From Deltaproteobacteria bacterium (GTDB taxonomy: Bacteria; Desulfobacterota; Desulfarculia; JACQYL01), in the NCBI GenBank assembly GCA_016208165.1, contig JACQYL010000123.1, forward strand, positions 1 to 64,000: DNA of 64,000 nt, given 5' to 3'. The position numbers and the translations under genes are program-made. The notes beneath the pieces are model-generated. The model was not told where the DNA came from, did no database searches, and saw only the letters and a list, made by a program, of their open reading frames with translations. Positions 51,904 to 61,008 of the stretch are shown in pieces (the stretch's first letter is position 1; each line of letters starts with the position of its first letter).

Positions 51904-54717
51904 CTATCTGAGCAATGTCATCAGGGTCTGGGGCATGGTGTTTGCCTGTCCCAGCATCGCCACTCCGACCTGCTGCAGAATCTGGTATTGAGTCATCTCG
52001 GATATGGCCTTCGCCATATCCAAATCCCGGATGGTAGACTCAGCTGCAAGCTGATTCTCCTCCTGGACCGCCAGACTAGCTATGGTGTGATCCAGGCGAT
52101 TGACGTAAGCGCCGATCCGAGCCCGTTCCGATGAAACCATCTGAATCGCCTGATCGATGCGATCCATCGCCTGATACGAGGTGGCCTGGTTGATCACCAG
52201 CGCATTCTGGACGCCCAACGCGAGCGTGTCCATTTGAGCGATGTACGCGTTCATGGTCTGTCCGGGGTTGGCGCCGATTTGGAAGTCCGTGGTTGAGCTG
52301 ACAATGTGGAGATACTCGACTTCCTCGCCGGGGGAACTGTAGAAATCGACCTGCTTGGTTGTCGCGTTCCATGAAGAGGACACATCCACGTTCGAGTCGA
52401 TCATCACGTCCACACCCTCGATCACGCCATGGAGCACGTTGTCGCTGACTTTGTCCGAACCGATCAGTTCACCGGTGTGCGCGTTGTAGACCTTTACGGT
52501 CAGAGGATCGACCTCGTCGGCAGGATCATTGATGGTCGCCAGACTCAGCGCTTTAAGAACATCTTCCTCCGCACTGAAGTAGAGATAGCCTCCTGTGCCT
52601 TGCTTCGGCGAACGAATAACGATGGTTCCCGGCACGGCTTCGTCGGAATTTTCCGTGCTGTTCATGACGTAATCCGTCACGTGGTTGATTCCGACGTCAT
52701 CCAGCACCCGGCCCAAATTCAGGCCGGTCCAGCCCTGGTCCGTCGTATCGAGGCTGATGATCTGCTCGAGTTTGTCCGCCAGCTCTTGTATGGTGTCGCC
52801 GCCGTCTATGTAGAGCGTCGCATTGCTCCCGTCGGCGGTGTACACATCGATCCATTTCCCATCTTCGCCCAAAACGAAATTGCCATTGGAGTCATAGAAC
52901 CGATCCACTTTGGACAACAAGGTGTCAGGTCCGGCTACGTCCCCGGAACCGAGCACCCTGACGTTGGTGCTCCTGTCCGTAAACGTGCTGCCGAACTGCA
53001 CGTCCATGGAACCGAATTGAATCCGCCCTTCCTGGTCCATTCGGGCAAAGGTTAAGCTCGCACTTCCGTTTGCCGGGTTATCTCCGGCGCTTTCCCACAA
53101 GCCGTGGTTGAAGGTGTTGAAATCCGCCCCGGCGCTGCCTTCTCGGGGATTCCAATCTCCGTCCGCCGACTGCACATTTATCCACTCGTTGGCCGAACCG
53201 GTCAGCCTGACAGCTCCGAACTCATCCGTAATCGCGTTCTGCAATCCGAGAAGGAATTTGTCTCCTGCCCGAAATGTCCCTGTATCCAACGTGAGAGTGA
53301 ATTGATTGGTCGCATCCCCTTCCACTTTCTGAATCGCATCCGCGCCGGAAGTATAGTCGAAATGGGTGGACCAGGTCGAACCTTGGTCCCAGGAAACCCG
53401 CAGGTCCAGGGCCCCACTGATGCCTTCGCCAATGACTTCCACAATCGCGTAGGAGTTTTCCGCCAACGCCACACCGCCGATACCGGTGATTTCCCCGGTG
53501 GATTCGGAGGTCCGAAAAGCTCCTATCAGGAAAGCGGCGTCCGTTTCCAGATCCAGTGATCGGTTGGCGTCGCCGGCGACAGTGATGATGTCGTAGTCAC
53601 CGTCCGTCAGTCCCCGAGCGTCGTTCACCTTGTCGATGACCACGTTGTCCGTGTTGTTCTGACGATCGCTGCCCAGAGTGCCGGCGGTTCCGCCCTCGAT
53701 GGTCAGTGTGTCGAATCCGGTGAAGGCAACCCCTGTGTTCCAGATGGCCGAATCCGTGGCGAGGTTACCGCCGGTCCAGTCACTGATCTGACCCTGCCAG
53801 GTTGTGGTCGATCCCCCCGTGACGGTCATGGTCAAACGATAGAGATCGGTGGAAGTGTCCATGCCCTTCGCGCGAATGATGATATCCCCACCACTCACCA
53901 GCTCGGCCTCCACAAACGGACTGATGTCCTGATCTGAATTGATGGATCGCGCCAGGACTTCGGCGTCGGAGAAACCCGCCGCAGCGCCTGAACCGGAGTT
54001 GACGGACACGGAAAACGTGGTAGCTCCGCCGTCAAAGCTGAAAATCAGGTTCAGGTTTCCGGTGGTGGTGGCATCCGTCACGTCTCCATTGGTTCCGAGG
54101 GAGAAACGGAACTGGTTGGGGGACCCGTCCTCCACCTGTGAAATGGCGCCGTCCTTCACCCTGAAAATGTCCGATTTCAACACGTGGTTGGTCAAAGGTT
54201 CGGCGCTCTTGACAAGCTGATAGTTGCCTTCCGCCACCTTGCCTCGGATAATCGCCTTGATATCCGAGTTGTCCGCGCTCCAGAGAGCTGCAGAAGAGCC
54301 ATCCAGCAGCTTCTTCGTATTGAACTCGGTAGAGTATGCGATCCGGTCGATCTCCTGCTTAAGCTGATCGATCTCCCTCTGAATCTCAAGCCGATCGCTA
54401 CCCGTGAGTACGCCGTTGGCCGCTTGCACAGCCAACTCGCGCATTCGCTGCAAAATATTGTGTGTTTCCGCCAAAGACCCTTCAGCGACCTGCAGCATGG
54501 ACTGAGCGTCCATCGCGTTTTGAGTAGCCCTGGCGAGACCTCGAATCTGCGTGCGAAACCGCTCCGAAATCGCAAGACCGGAGGGATCGTCCGCTGCCGA
54601 GTTGATGCGAAGTCCCGTGGAGAGATGGCTCAAGGCCTTCTCCAGATGGGAAGTGGTTCGCGCCAACGACTGCTGCGCAGTAAATGCAGCCAAGTTGTTT
54701 ACAATAGATAAAGCCAT
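51904..54717 (-). CDS. fliC: Very large flagellin
   Basis: A 937-residue flagellin, roughly twice the common length. The conserved N-terminal D0/D1 (residues 1-150: MALSIVNNLAAFTAQQSL, STGLRINSAADDPSGLAI, LQRMRELAVQAANG) and C-terminal D1/D0 (about 810-937, ending MPQTLMTLLR) are standard, so it should polymerise. Between them lies about 650 residues of Thr/Ser/Asp-rich beta sequence with repeated DG- and ...G..NQF-type turns, expected to project from the filament. AAGGAGG precedes the ATG. A terminator follows. No other flagellar gene is in the window. Confidence 0.95.
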   Translation of the reverse strand: MALSIVNNLAAFTAQQSLARTTSHLEKALSHLSTGLRINSAADDPSGLAISERFRTQIRGLARATQNAMDAQSMLQVAEGSLAETHNILQRMRELAVQAANGVLTGSDRLEIQREIDQLKQEIDRIAYSTEFNTKKLLDGSSAALWSADNSDIKAIIRGKVAEGNYQLVKSAEPLTNHVLKSDIFRVKDGAISQVEDGSPNQFRFSLGTNGDVTDATTTGNLNLIFSFDGGATTFSVSVNSGSGAAAGFSDAEVLARSINSDQDISPFVEAELVSGGDIIIRAKGMDTSTDLYRLTMTVTGGSTTTWQGQISDWTGGNLATDSAIWNTGVAFTGFDTLTIEGGTAGTLGSDRQNNTDNVVIDKVNDARGLTDGDYDIITVAGDANRSLDLETDAAFLIGAFRTSESTGEITGIGGVALAENSYAIVEVIGEGISGALDLRVSWDQGSTWSTHFDYTSGADAIQKVEGDATNQFTLTLDTGTFRAGDKFLLGLQNAITDEFGAVRLTGSANEWINVQSADGDWNPREGSAGADFNTFNHGLWESAGDNPANGSASLTFARMDQEGRIQFGSMDVQFGSTFTDRSTNVRVLGSGDVAGPDTLLSKVDRFYDSNGNFVLGEDGKWIDVYTADGSNATLYIDGGDTIQELADKLEQIISLDTTDQGWTGLNLGRVLDDVGINHVTDYVMNSTENSDEAVPGTIVIRSPKQGTGGYLYFSAEEDVLKALSLATINDPADEVDPLTVKVYNAHTGELIGSDKVSDNVLHGVIEGVDVMIDSNVDVSSSWNATTKQVDFYSSPGEEVEYLHIVSSTTDFQIGANPGQTMNAYIAQMDTLALGVQNALVINQATSYQAMDRIDQAIQMVSSERARIGAYVNRLDHTIASLAVQEENQLAAESTIRDLDMAKAISEMTQYQILQQVGVAMLGQANTMPQTLMTLLR

Positions 54718-54780
54718 ACGAATCCTCCTTGATTACGCACCCGGGGATTCCCTTCCCCAGAAGAGCTTTTCGACATCCCG

Positions 54781-54809
54781 CCTATCGGGAGTCCTCTTTT
54801 TCCTGTCAA
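54781..54809 (-). promoter_or_regulatory. Candidate flagellin promoter
   Basis: On the minus strand TTGACA lies at 54809-54804 and CCCGATAG follows near 54789-54782, with about 64 bases to the ATG. The CCGATA core resembles the -10 element of flagellar sigma-28 promoters (GCCGATAA), but the matching TAAA at -35 is only partly kept. Confidence 0.35.
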
Positions 54810-55037
54810 TTACCGTCGCCCACCCGGGGGGCGGGATAGGTATCAACAGACTGACGCCGGGTAGAAAGATCGGATAACACTTCGTTGCTATCTGCTTCAC
54901 GTGCCTCGATCCCCTTTGTCGCCATGTTTGAGTAGCCAAGCCGTCATATGGTCCGATATCTCGGCTGTACCAGTTGCTTTTATATATCGACAATTGGCTG
55001 TAGAACTTTACTTTCAAATTCATGATCGAAGTCATTT

Positions 55038-55066
55038 TTTTTATTTTTTGTAATTCAGGCTATAAT
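55038..55066 (+). promoter_or_regulatory. Weak promoter with perfect TATAAT
   Basis: TATAAT at 55061-55066; the -35 at 17 bases (TTTTTA) is poor, though in a T-rich tract. It would serve the uncertain frame at 55135. Confidence 0.35.
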
Positions 55067-55134
55067 AACAATGAATTGCACTGAAAAGCAGGATGTAAAC
55101 TTAGCAATTATTTTTAAATCGGAGGGAAAAGTTC

Positions 55135-55455
55135 ATGTTTATGAAAAGGCCGGATGAACGGATGACCGGTCCGGAGATCGAAGCGGGCCCGGGCTCAAGC
55201 CGGGTGCAACGACGGCGGCTCGTCCGGTACATGCGGTTTCGGGTCGTGGTTGAAACGCGGGGTCATGACCGGCGTTGGCCTCGATGGGGATGGGCGGAGA
55301 GAGGATCGTTTAGCGTTGAAGAGTTGGAGCGAGCTCCCCTCCGCCTTTGCATGCACGGACACTCTGTCTCCGTGCGAGGCACGCGGCTGAAAAGGACCAA
55401 TTCAAGGCGCCCCATCGTTTGGATGAGTCCGGCGCACCTGAAGACGCCCTTTTGA
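55135..55455 (+). CDS. Uncertain 106-residue Arg-rich protein
   Basis: ATG 55135 has a strong GGAGGG site 8 bases upstream and a TATAAT about 70 bases upstream, which favours a real start. The product (MFMKRPDERMTGPEIEAG, RRRLVRYMRFRVVVETRG) is Arg-rich with no recognisable fold, and could be the remains of a longer gene broken by frameshift. Composition after residue 60 looks non-coding. Confidence 0.3.
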   Translation: MFMKRPDERMTGPEIEAGPGSSRVQRRRLVRYMRFRVVVETRGHDRRWPRWGWAERGSFSVEELERAPLRLCMHGHSVSVRGTRLKRTNSRRPIVWMSPAHLKTPF

Positions 55456-55728
55456 CCGCGTGCATCCGCTCCGTCGGAGGGAAGGATCGATTCTCGGGGC
55501 CGGTTCGGGGGACGGGACGGTTTTGGTGAGACTGAAACAACGGAGAGTATCCGCGCTGACCGTTAGCCCAAGGCTTTGGGGAGGGTGGTGACATCCACGA
55601 GGGCCGAGAGCTCTGACGTCATCGAGGCGCACTTCACGTGCGCGAGGCTTTCCGGTCCTCGTATTCGCATTCCGTTACAGGCTTCTTTTCTTTAATCCCG
55701 GATACTCGAGAACGCGCGCCGGTCCGTA

Positions 55729-56400
55729 TCAGTCGATCCATTTCAGGGCGTCGGGATAATTCTTCCGTTTGGGCACGTAGAGTCGGCTTTTGGATGGATA
55801 GCCGAGGGTTATGCCGTTAGCCAGCCGGCCTTCCGACACCTGGAGTTCGTTTCGGATCTCATCTTCACAATACAGCACTCCGGCGAACCAACAAGTGGCC
55901 AGTCCTTTTGAGTGGGAAGCGAGAAGAAAAGTCTGGGTCCAGGCCGCAGCCGATTGCATGTCGATTTCCACACCATGACCGCTTGGAACCACGAAAACGA
56001 AGATCATTGCCGGGGCGCCGCCCAAGGTAGAAAAGAAACCTCGTGTACGCGAAACAACTTTCGGCTTCTCTTCGAGCGCCTTTCCAAGCTTTTCCTTGAT
56101 CTGTTTATCAAAGGCGATGGTCAGGAATCGTTTGATTCTGTCGAGCATTTCCGGATTCCGAACCACGACGATTCTCCAATTCTGTGCATTCTCAGGAGAG
56201 GGAGCCCAGTTGGCAATTTCAATCAGCTCCTGAAGCGTCTCCGTAGTCACGGGCCTTTCCGAGTATTCCCGTATGCTGCGCCGCGTTTCGATGATCGCCC
56301 GTACCGTATCGTAAACGGACAGCGCGCCTTTCTCATGGGAAATTCCCAGCCAATTAGGAATAAGCTCTTCCGAAATGCGTAATGTAGATAAATCCATCAT
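55729..56400 (-). CDS. Nitroreductase family protein
   Basis: A 223-residue FMN oxidoreductase: RRSIREYSERPVTTETLQELI at the start of the fold (after a 37-residue lead), WAPSPENAQNWRIVVV for FMN contact, and GLATCWFAGV plus ITLGYPSKS at the end. Active as a dimer using NAD(P)H; the substrate is unknown. A second ATG at 56397 is possible. It stands alone. Confidence 0.9.
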   Translation of the reverse strand: MMDLSTLRISEELIPNWLGISHEKGALSVYDTVRAIIETRRSIREYSERPVTTETLQELIEIANWAPSPENAQNWRIVVVRNPEMLDRIKRFLTIAFDKQIKEKLGKALEEKPKVVSRTRGFFSTLGGAPAMIFVFVVPSGHGVEIDMQSAAAWTQTFLLASHSKGLATCWFAGVLYCEDEIRNELQVSEGRLANGITLGYPSKSRLYVPKRKNYPDALKWID

Positions 56401-56740
56401 AGGCTATCTCGATCGCAGAAAACCATGTTGCAGTACATGAGTGTTCTCCTTGTACGATCGCTGCCTTGAGACTATTCCGTTTCAGTGCGTTGGCGCCCGA
56501 CGGGGGGGTGACTCTGAAGGCAACGTCAGGCGGCGAATCGCTTCAGACGATGGAGATCCTTCCGTCTATAGGTATACATATACACAATGAAGCAGAAACC
56601 TTCAAACGCAAAAGCCAAACTCCCGCGCGGTCCTTTTTTCGATGGGATACGGCAGCCCGGCAGCCCATACCGGGACGGCCTTATCCCTCTCCGCCGGGCA
56701 GATGATGGAAATGGTATGGTTTGGTCCGCAAGCGAAAGTG
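56401..56740. other. Intergenic region, nothing supported
   Basis: Between the nitroreductase start and the end of the receiver-like gene. A TATACATATACA tract lies near 56570. A 79-codon plus-strand frame (56466-56705) has no recognisable feature. Confidence 0.45.
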
Positions 56741-57187
56741 TTACTCAGTGAGAAGAGCGTTGCCCGAATCGGACGTCCGAGGATTTAAGTTTGCCAGAGT
56801 TTGATGAAGTCGAGATTGCAGTGATGCAAATGAAAACGCGTTCCGTACCGTTAAGAGGAACATGTCCCGATTTCGAAGCAAAGGTTTTTCAAAATAACCG
56901 AAAATGTCCGGATCCTCCAGATCCACCAGAGGCCACCTTTCCTCCATTTCAAAGATCAGAATGATTTGAACGAAAGGATTCTTCATGCGGAGTTGAGGCA
57001 ACACGGCGTGTCCGTTAAGCCGATATTCATCGCTGGACACGATTACGACCTGAACGTTGCCCATATCCGACCAGTCGGCGTTGTCCGACGGAGTGATCCG
57101 CAACACCCGGAAACCCTTCTGGACCAGATAGTAGGCCAGCAAGTCGTGAAATTCGTTTTGTTCCATTAAAAGCAGTATCGAACCCAT
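56741..57187 (-). CDS. Degenerate receiver (REC-like) domain protein
   Basis: A 148-residue single domain resembling a response-regulator receiver: ILLLMEQNEFHDLLAYYLVQKGF, then VVIVSSDEYRLNG, then FGYFEKPLL. At the place of the phospho-Asp the sequence has Ser (VSSDE), and the DD acidic pair near the N-terminus is MEQ, while the Lys of FEKP remains. It is probably a non-phosphorylated pseudo-receiver. ATG 57187 gives the natural start. It lies after the kinase/regulator pair, same strand. Confidence 0.7.
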   Translation of the reverse strand: MGSILLLMEQNEFHDLLAYYLVQKGFRVLRITPSDNADWSDMGNVQVVIVSSDEYRLNGHAVLPQLRMKNPFVQIILIFEMEERWPLVDLEDPDIFGYFEKPLLRNRDMFLLTVRNAFSFASLQSRLHQTLANLNPRTSDSGNALLTE

Positions 57188-57475
57188 GGTTTTTCCCCTC
57201 GACGTCCTACGGCTCACCAGAAGTTGTTTCGCGCGTTTGCCGGGCTTTACCAATACAGCACAGGCAAAGCGGCTCCTCGATGTCCCCGCCGTCACGGAAA
57301 CCCGAGCCCAGTGCTCCTCAGTAAAGCAAGATACATGCCAAGTAGGCCGCGATTCGCAGCGAGATTTGGGGGCGGCTTACCTATTGATATTACATACAAA
57401 ATAGCGATAGACGATCTTGATGCGAAAAAGAGGTCGGGGAGCCGCTCAATAATTGAGCAATTGGTGGGGTTCAGC
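57188..57475. other. Gap between the sigma-54 regulator and the pseudo-receiver
   Basis: Contains a 15-base inverted repeat GCTCAATAATTGAGC (57444-57458) just after the regulator stop on the minus strand, with a CTCTTTTTC about 20 bases further on, possibly a weak terminator. A plus-strand frame overlapping it (57224-58108) is a shadow of the regulator. Confidence 0.45.
57444..57458. repeat. Inverted repeat GCTCAATAATTGAGC
   Basis: Seven-base arms around a single A, 18 bases after the end of the sigma-54 regulator. It may be the hairpin of a weak terminator on the minus strand or an operator. Confidence 0.4.
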
Positions 57476-58879
57476 CTACTCCGGATTGCCCAGATTTTGA
57501 GCAATGGAATCCAATTCCTCCTCCATGCCATAGGCCTTGATTTTCGAAATGAGCGTATTTCGACTGACCCCAAGCAGTTTGGCGGCCAAGGTTTGGTTGT
57601 TTTCAGCTCTGACCAGAGCAAGGCGAATCATACGCCGCTCCATTTCTTTCAGGTGGAGCGAGCCGGCGCGATCCGCATCATCCAGTCCGATAGGAATGTG
57701 CCGAGCGATGTCTGGGCTTCGAAGCATTTTGCCCTGACACGAAACGCTGGCGCGGAGCACCACGTTTCTCAATTCCCGGACATTTCCGGGCCAATGGTAG
57801 GAGTGGAGAAGGTCCTCCGCTTGAGAAGTGATGCCTTCCACTTCGATTCCTGTCTCCATTCTCAACTGTCTGCAGAAGAAGCGGGCCAAAATGCTGATGT
57901 CTTCTTTTCTCTTGCGCAGCGGATCAAGGTGTATCGTATAAATATTGATCCTGTGATAGAGATCCCGCCGAAACGCACCGTTTTCGATCGCCTTCATCAA
58001 GTCCATGTTGGTGGCGGTTACGAGCCGGAAATCGGAACGAAAACGCTCGCTCCCTCCGACTCGTTGGTACGTCTTTTCTTCCAAGACCCTCAGAAGTTTC
58101 GTCTGTAAGGCGGGCGACGCATCACCGATTTCGTCGAGAAACAGCGTGCCGCCGTTCACCGTTTCAAAGTAGCCCTGACTTCTCGTGGCGGCGCCGGTAT
58201 ATGCACCTTTTTCATGTCCGAAAAGAGCGGTTTCCAGCAGCGTTTCGGGTAGTTCTGCGCTGTTTACGGTCAGGAAGACGCCTTCCCTGCGTGGACTGAG
58301 ATCATGGATGGCGCGGGCCACCAATCCTTTACCGGTTCCGGTTTCCCCCGTAATCAGCAGGTCGATTTCATACTTGGCCACTTCTCTGATGGCCGCTTTC
58401 ACCTCTTGGACATTTTCCGAGATTCCCAGAATTTCCGCGGGTACTTGCTTTTCTAATGACTTCTCTTTCCTCAGACGTTCCAGTTCCCGCTCTTGCCACA
58501 TTTTGATGATGCCTTGCCTGAGCGTTTGCCAGAACAGTTCCTGATCTTTTCTGATCGGCTTTTCGAAGTAGTGGTAGGCGCCCTCTTTTAAGGCTTCAAC
58601 CGCTCCTTCCGTACTGCCGTACTGGGTGATGATAATCACGGGCAGACGCGGATCGTGGTCCTGAACGATTCGAAATAGGTCCAACCCGCTCATTTCCGGC
58701 ATGGTGATATCCGTTATCACGGCGTCCCATTCTTCCTGCGACAGCAGGTTGATGGCCCGGAGCGGCGAGGAGCAGGTAGTGAAAGTGAAACCGCTGGACT
58801 TGCCCAACTGCGACATAATGTCGAGGAATTCTTCGTTGTCATCAACCAGTAGGATCTTCGATGTCGAAAAATCTTTCAA
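57476..58879 (-). CDS. Sigma-54-dependent response regulator
   Basis: A 467-residue NtrC-type activator. Receiver with VDDNEE and the phospho-Asp in AVITDITMPEMSG; AAA+ with Walker A GETGTGKG, the sigma-54 loop as GAYTGA and Walker B TLFLDEIGD; Fis-type helix-turn-helix (TLAAKLLGVSRNTLISKIK). GAYTGA is a known functional form. The start is a TTG at 58879 sharing TTGA with the kinase stop, so translation is coupled. Confidence 0.94.
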   Translation of the reverse strand: MKDFSTSKILLVDDNEEFLDIMSQLGKSSGFTFTTCSSPLRAINLLSQEEWDAVITDITMPEMSGLDLFRIVQDHDPRLPVIIITQYGSTEGAVEALKEGAYHYFEKPIRKDQELFWQTLRQGIIKMWQERELERLRKEKSLEKQVPAEILGISENVQEVKAAIREVAKYEIDLLITGETGTGKGLVARAIHDLSPRREGVFLTVNSAELPETLLETALFGHEKGAYTGAATRSQGYFETVNGGTLFLDEIGDASPALQTKLLRVLEEKTYQRVGGSERFRSDFRLVTATNMDLMKAIENGAFRRDLYHRINIYTIHLDPLRKRKEDISILARFFCRQLRMETGIEVEGITSQAEDLLHSYHWPGNVRELRNVVLRASVSCQGKMLRSPDIARHIPIGLDDADRAGSLHLKEMERRMIRLALVRAENNQTLAAKLLGVSRNTLISKIKAYGMEEELDSIAQNLGNPE

Positions 58880-60702
58880 GAGGTCCTCGCTTCCCGTTCG
58901 ATCGTTTCTTCCCTGACTTTTGGAATCTCCGGTTCGAGTGTGCGCTTTTTCCCCTGTGAACGCCAGAGCGGAAACGTTAACACAAAGTGAGCCCCACCGC
59001 CATCTTCCACACAGTTGACTTCTCCTTCGTGGGCCTGAACGACGGATCGGACGATACTCAGTCCGAGGCCGGTCCCTTTCCCCCGTTTGGTGGTGAAAAA
59101 TGGATCGAATATGGTTTGGTGCATTTCTTTCGCAATGCCCGGACCGGAGTCAAGGAAATCCACAACGAGTCTGTGGTCCCAAGCTCGAGCGGAAATATGA
59201 ATGGTCCCTCCCTCCGACATGGCGTCCAACGAGTTATGGATCAAGTTGTTAAACACGTGCTCCAACAACCCGGGGTCCGCCCAAATAGCCGGAAGATCGG
59301 ACTCGACCTCGAGCTCCGCAGTCACACCGTATTTTTCCAGCACAAGCCGATTCTGCTCAACAATGGAGGAGAGAAAGCTTTGAACCGGCAATATTTCAGG
59401 GTGAATGAATTTGGACCTGGAAAATCTCGAGAAGTCGCGGCAGATCTGATCGATGCGCTCCACATTCTGCTCGATAGCCTGAAAAAAGGCCTGGCCCGAC
59501 CCGGAAATACCTTGGTTCCGATGAAGGTCCAGCAACATGGAGATATTGCTCAAACGATTTCCTATTTCATGGTTCACTTTGCTTGCCGCTTCTCCCATGG
59601 CGGCCAGATTTTGGAGCCTGGCCTTCTCCTCGACAGCTTTTAACTCCCGCTCAATATGATCCAGGAGATTGGATCGCATCAAGTCGAAATCCCAGGCGAG
59701 TCTCCCCACCTCGTCATGACTCGTTGCGTTGACTTTTTGTGAAAAATCTCCCCGGGAAATGGCGATCGCGGATTCGTGGAGGCTTCGGATGGGTTTCAAG
59801 AATCGGCGCGCCGCGTACATGCCCACTACGGTGCAAAGCCAGATCATGAACGCCCCGATCAGGATGCTTTCCATGTAGAGTTCGGCTTTTTGCGCGAACA
59901 ACCTCGAATATACCCCGCGCACAACAAACACCCATCCCGTCTCGGGGTAGAATCGCATGTGAATGAGGTTCTCCTCGCCCTGGATTTCCTCCTCCCAGCG
60001 GTTCCTTTGTCCTTTACCGACATGGCTGAGGTAGTACGCATAAGGCACATGGGAGGCCTCGAAGGTATTTTGCACGAGATTGGTGGCAACCACCATGCCC
60101 TTGGATTCAATCAGCTCCAGAATGATTCCTGGAAGACCGACCATGGACGTGAACATTTGATAGAAATAGCGTGCGTCCAATTCGAGGAACAGGATCCGTT
60201 CCACACGCTGTCTGAAGTGTACGGGAACCGTAGCGTACATGAGGGGGAATCCTTCTTCGTCCCTCAGGATACTGGTCAGACAGGGTCCGGAGAATATTCG
60301 ATCACCGAATTCCAGACGTCGATATTTATCCATAACCTCGGACTTGCGGGTGGTGCTCGAGAGGCCGACCTGTCCGTCTCTTTCGATCAATGAGGCGAAT
60401 CGAACATACGGCAGGTCGTCCCTGATCCCGAGAAGAGTCACTTTCTGCTGCAGCTCTCCGGGTTTTCCCAACTCTATGGAGGTCGCAATCAATTCCAGGG
60501 TGTCTCCCAACTGGTCCAGGAAGAATTGTATCCTGCTTCCCATGTCCTCGGACAGATATTCGCAGAAGCTCCCTGCCTGCGATCGGCTGAATTGCCGGCT
60601 GATTTCCGTCAGAAACAGGGTAGTGAGGGCAACGCCGATGATGGAGGTAGGGATCAGGAAGCCAAGAAGCTTGAAGAACAATTTCTTTTGGAAAAAAAGC
60701 AT
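58876..60702 (-). CDS. Membrane sensor histidine kinase with Cache-like and HAMP domains
   Basis: A 608-residue kinase: first membrane helix about 10-32, a large periplasmic Cache-like domain (about 35-280), second helix about 285-305, HAMP (RRFLKPIRSLHESAIAIS), HisKA with the phospho-His in VNHEIGNRLSNIS (near 378) and HATPase with NNLIHNSLDAM and GTGLGLS. The HEIGNRL form differs from the usual HEIRNPL. It overlaps the regulator by 4 bases; Cache domains often bind small organic acids or amino acids. Confidence 0.92.
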   Translation of the reverse strand: MLFFQKKLFFKLLGFLIPTSIIGVALTTLFLTEISRQFSRSQAGSFCEYLSEDMGSRIQFFLDQLGDTLELIATSIELGKPGELQQKVTLLGIRDDLPYVRFASLIERDGQVGLSSTTRKSEVMDKYRRLEFGDRIFSGPCLTSILRDEEGFPLMYATVPVHFRQRVERILFLELDARYFYQMFTSMVGLPGIILELIESKGMVVATNLVQNTFEASHVPYAYYLSHVGKGQRNRWEEEIQGEENLIHMRFYPETGWVFVVRGVYSRLFAQKAELYMESILIGAFMIWLCTVVGMYAARRFLKPIRSLHESAIAISRGDFSQKVNATSHDEVGRLAWDFDLMRSNLLDHIERELKAVEEKARLQNLAAMGEAASKVNHEIGNRLSNISMLLDLHRNQGISGSGQAFFQAIEQNVERIDQICRDFSRFSRSKFIHPEILPVQSFLSSIVEQNRLVLEKYGVTAELEVESDLPAIWADPGLLEHVFNNLIHNSLDAMSEGGTIHISARAWDHRLVVDFLDSGPGIAKEMHQTIFDPFFTTKRGKGTGLGLSIVRSVVQAHEGEVNCVEDGGGAHFVLTFPLWRSQGKKRTLEPEIPKVREETIEREARTS

Positions 60703-61008
60703 ATTTTCTTCTACCGCACCGGCCGGGATAATAGCTACGGTCTTTTCATGAAGCTACATTGAGTACTCGATAATGTCTTTAAATTATACTATCTTAAGAG
60801 GAAACAGTATCAAGTCAAGCGGTTTGGCCGTCAGGCGTTTGTGATGTTCGAGCGTCCGACTTCGGGCCGCCGGAAGCTGCGACGGTCCCGGCCATGACGC
60901 AACGAACGGCGCCTGCAACTTCCCTCCGGGCCTTCGTTTCCGAACGAACCGGATTGCGATTGAAAAGGATTCTCATTTCTCCATGGCTGCATCCGGAGAG
61001 AGCGTCGT
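60703..61008. other. Divergent region between kinase and TonB receptor
   Basis: Holds the Fur-box-like site at 60961-60975. I saw no cobalamin riboswitch core in this leader. Confidence 0.5.
60961..60975 (+). promoter_or_regulatory. Fur box-like operator
   Basis: TGAAAAGGATTCTCA matches the 7-1-7 Fur pattern TGATAATNATTATCA at 11 of 14 fixed positions and lies 33 bases before the receptor ATG, where a repressor would block transcription under iron sufficiency. Confidence 0.6.

Larger units (their letters stand above)
54718..55134. other. Divergent region upstream of flagellin
   Basis: Holds the flagellin leader with a candidate promoter (54781-54809, leftward), an A+T-rich patch from 54960 to 55120 and a rightward TATAAT at 55061-55066. 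No gene is supported here. Confidence 0.5.

Noticed and set aside
60776-61008. Cobalamin riboswitch before the BtuB-like receptor
   Set aside because: No conserved B12-box core was seen; a Fur-like site is present instead.
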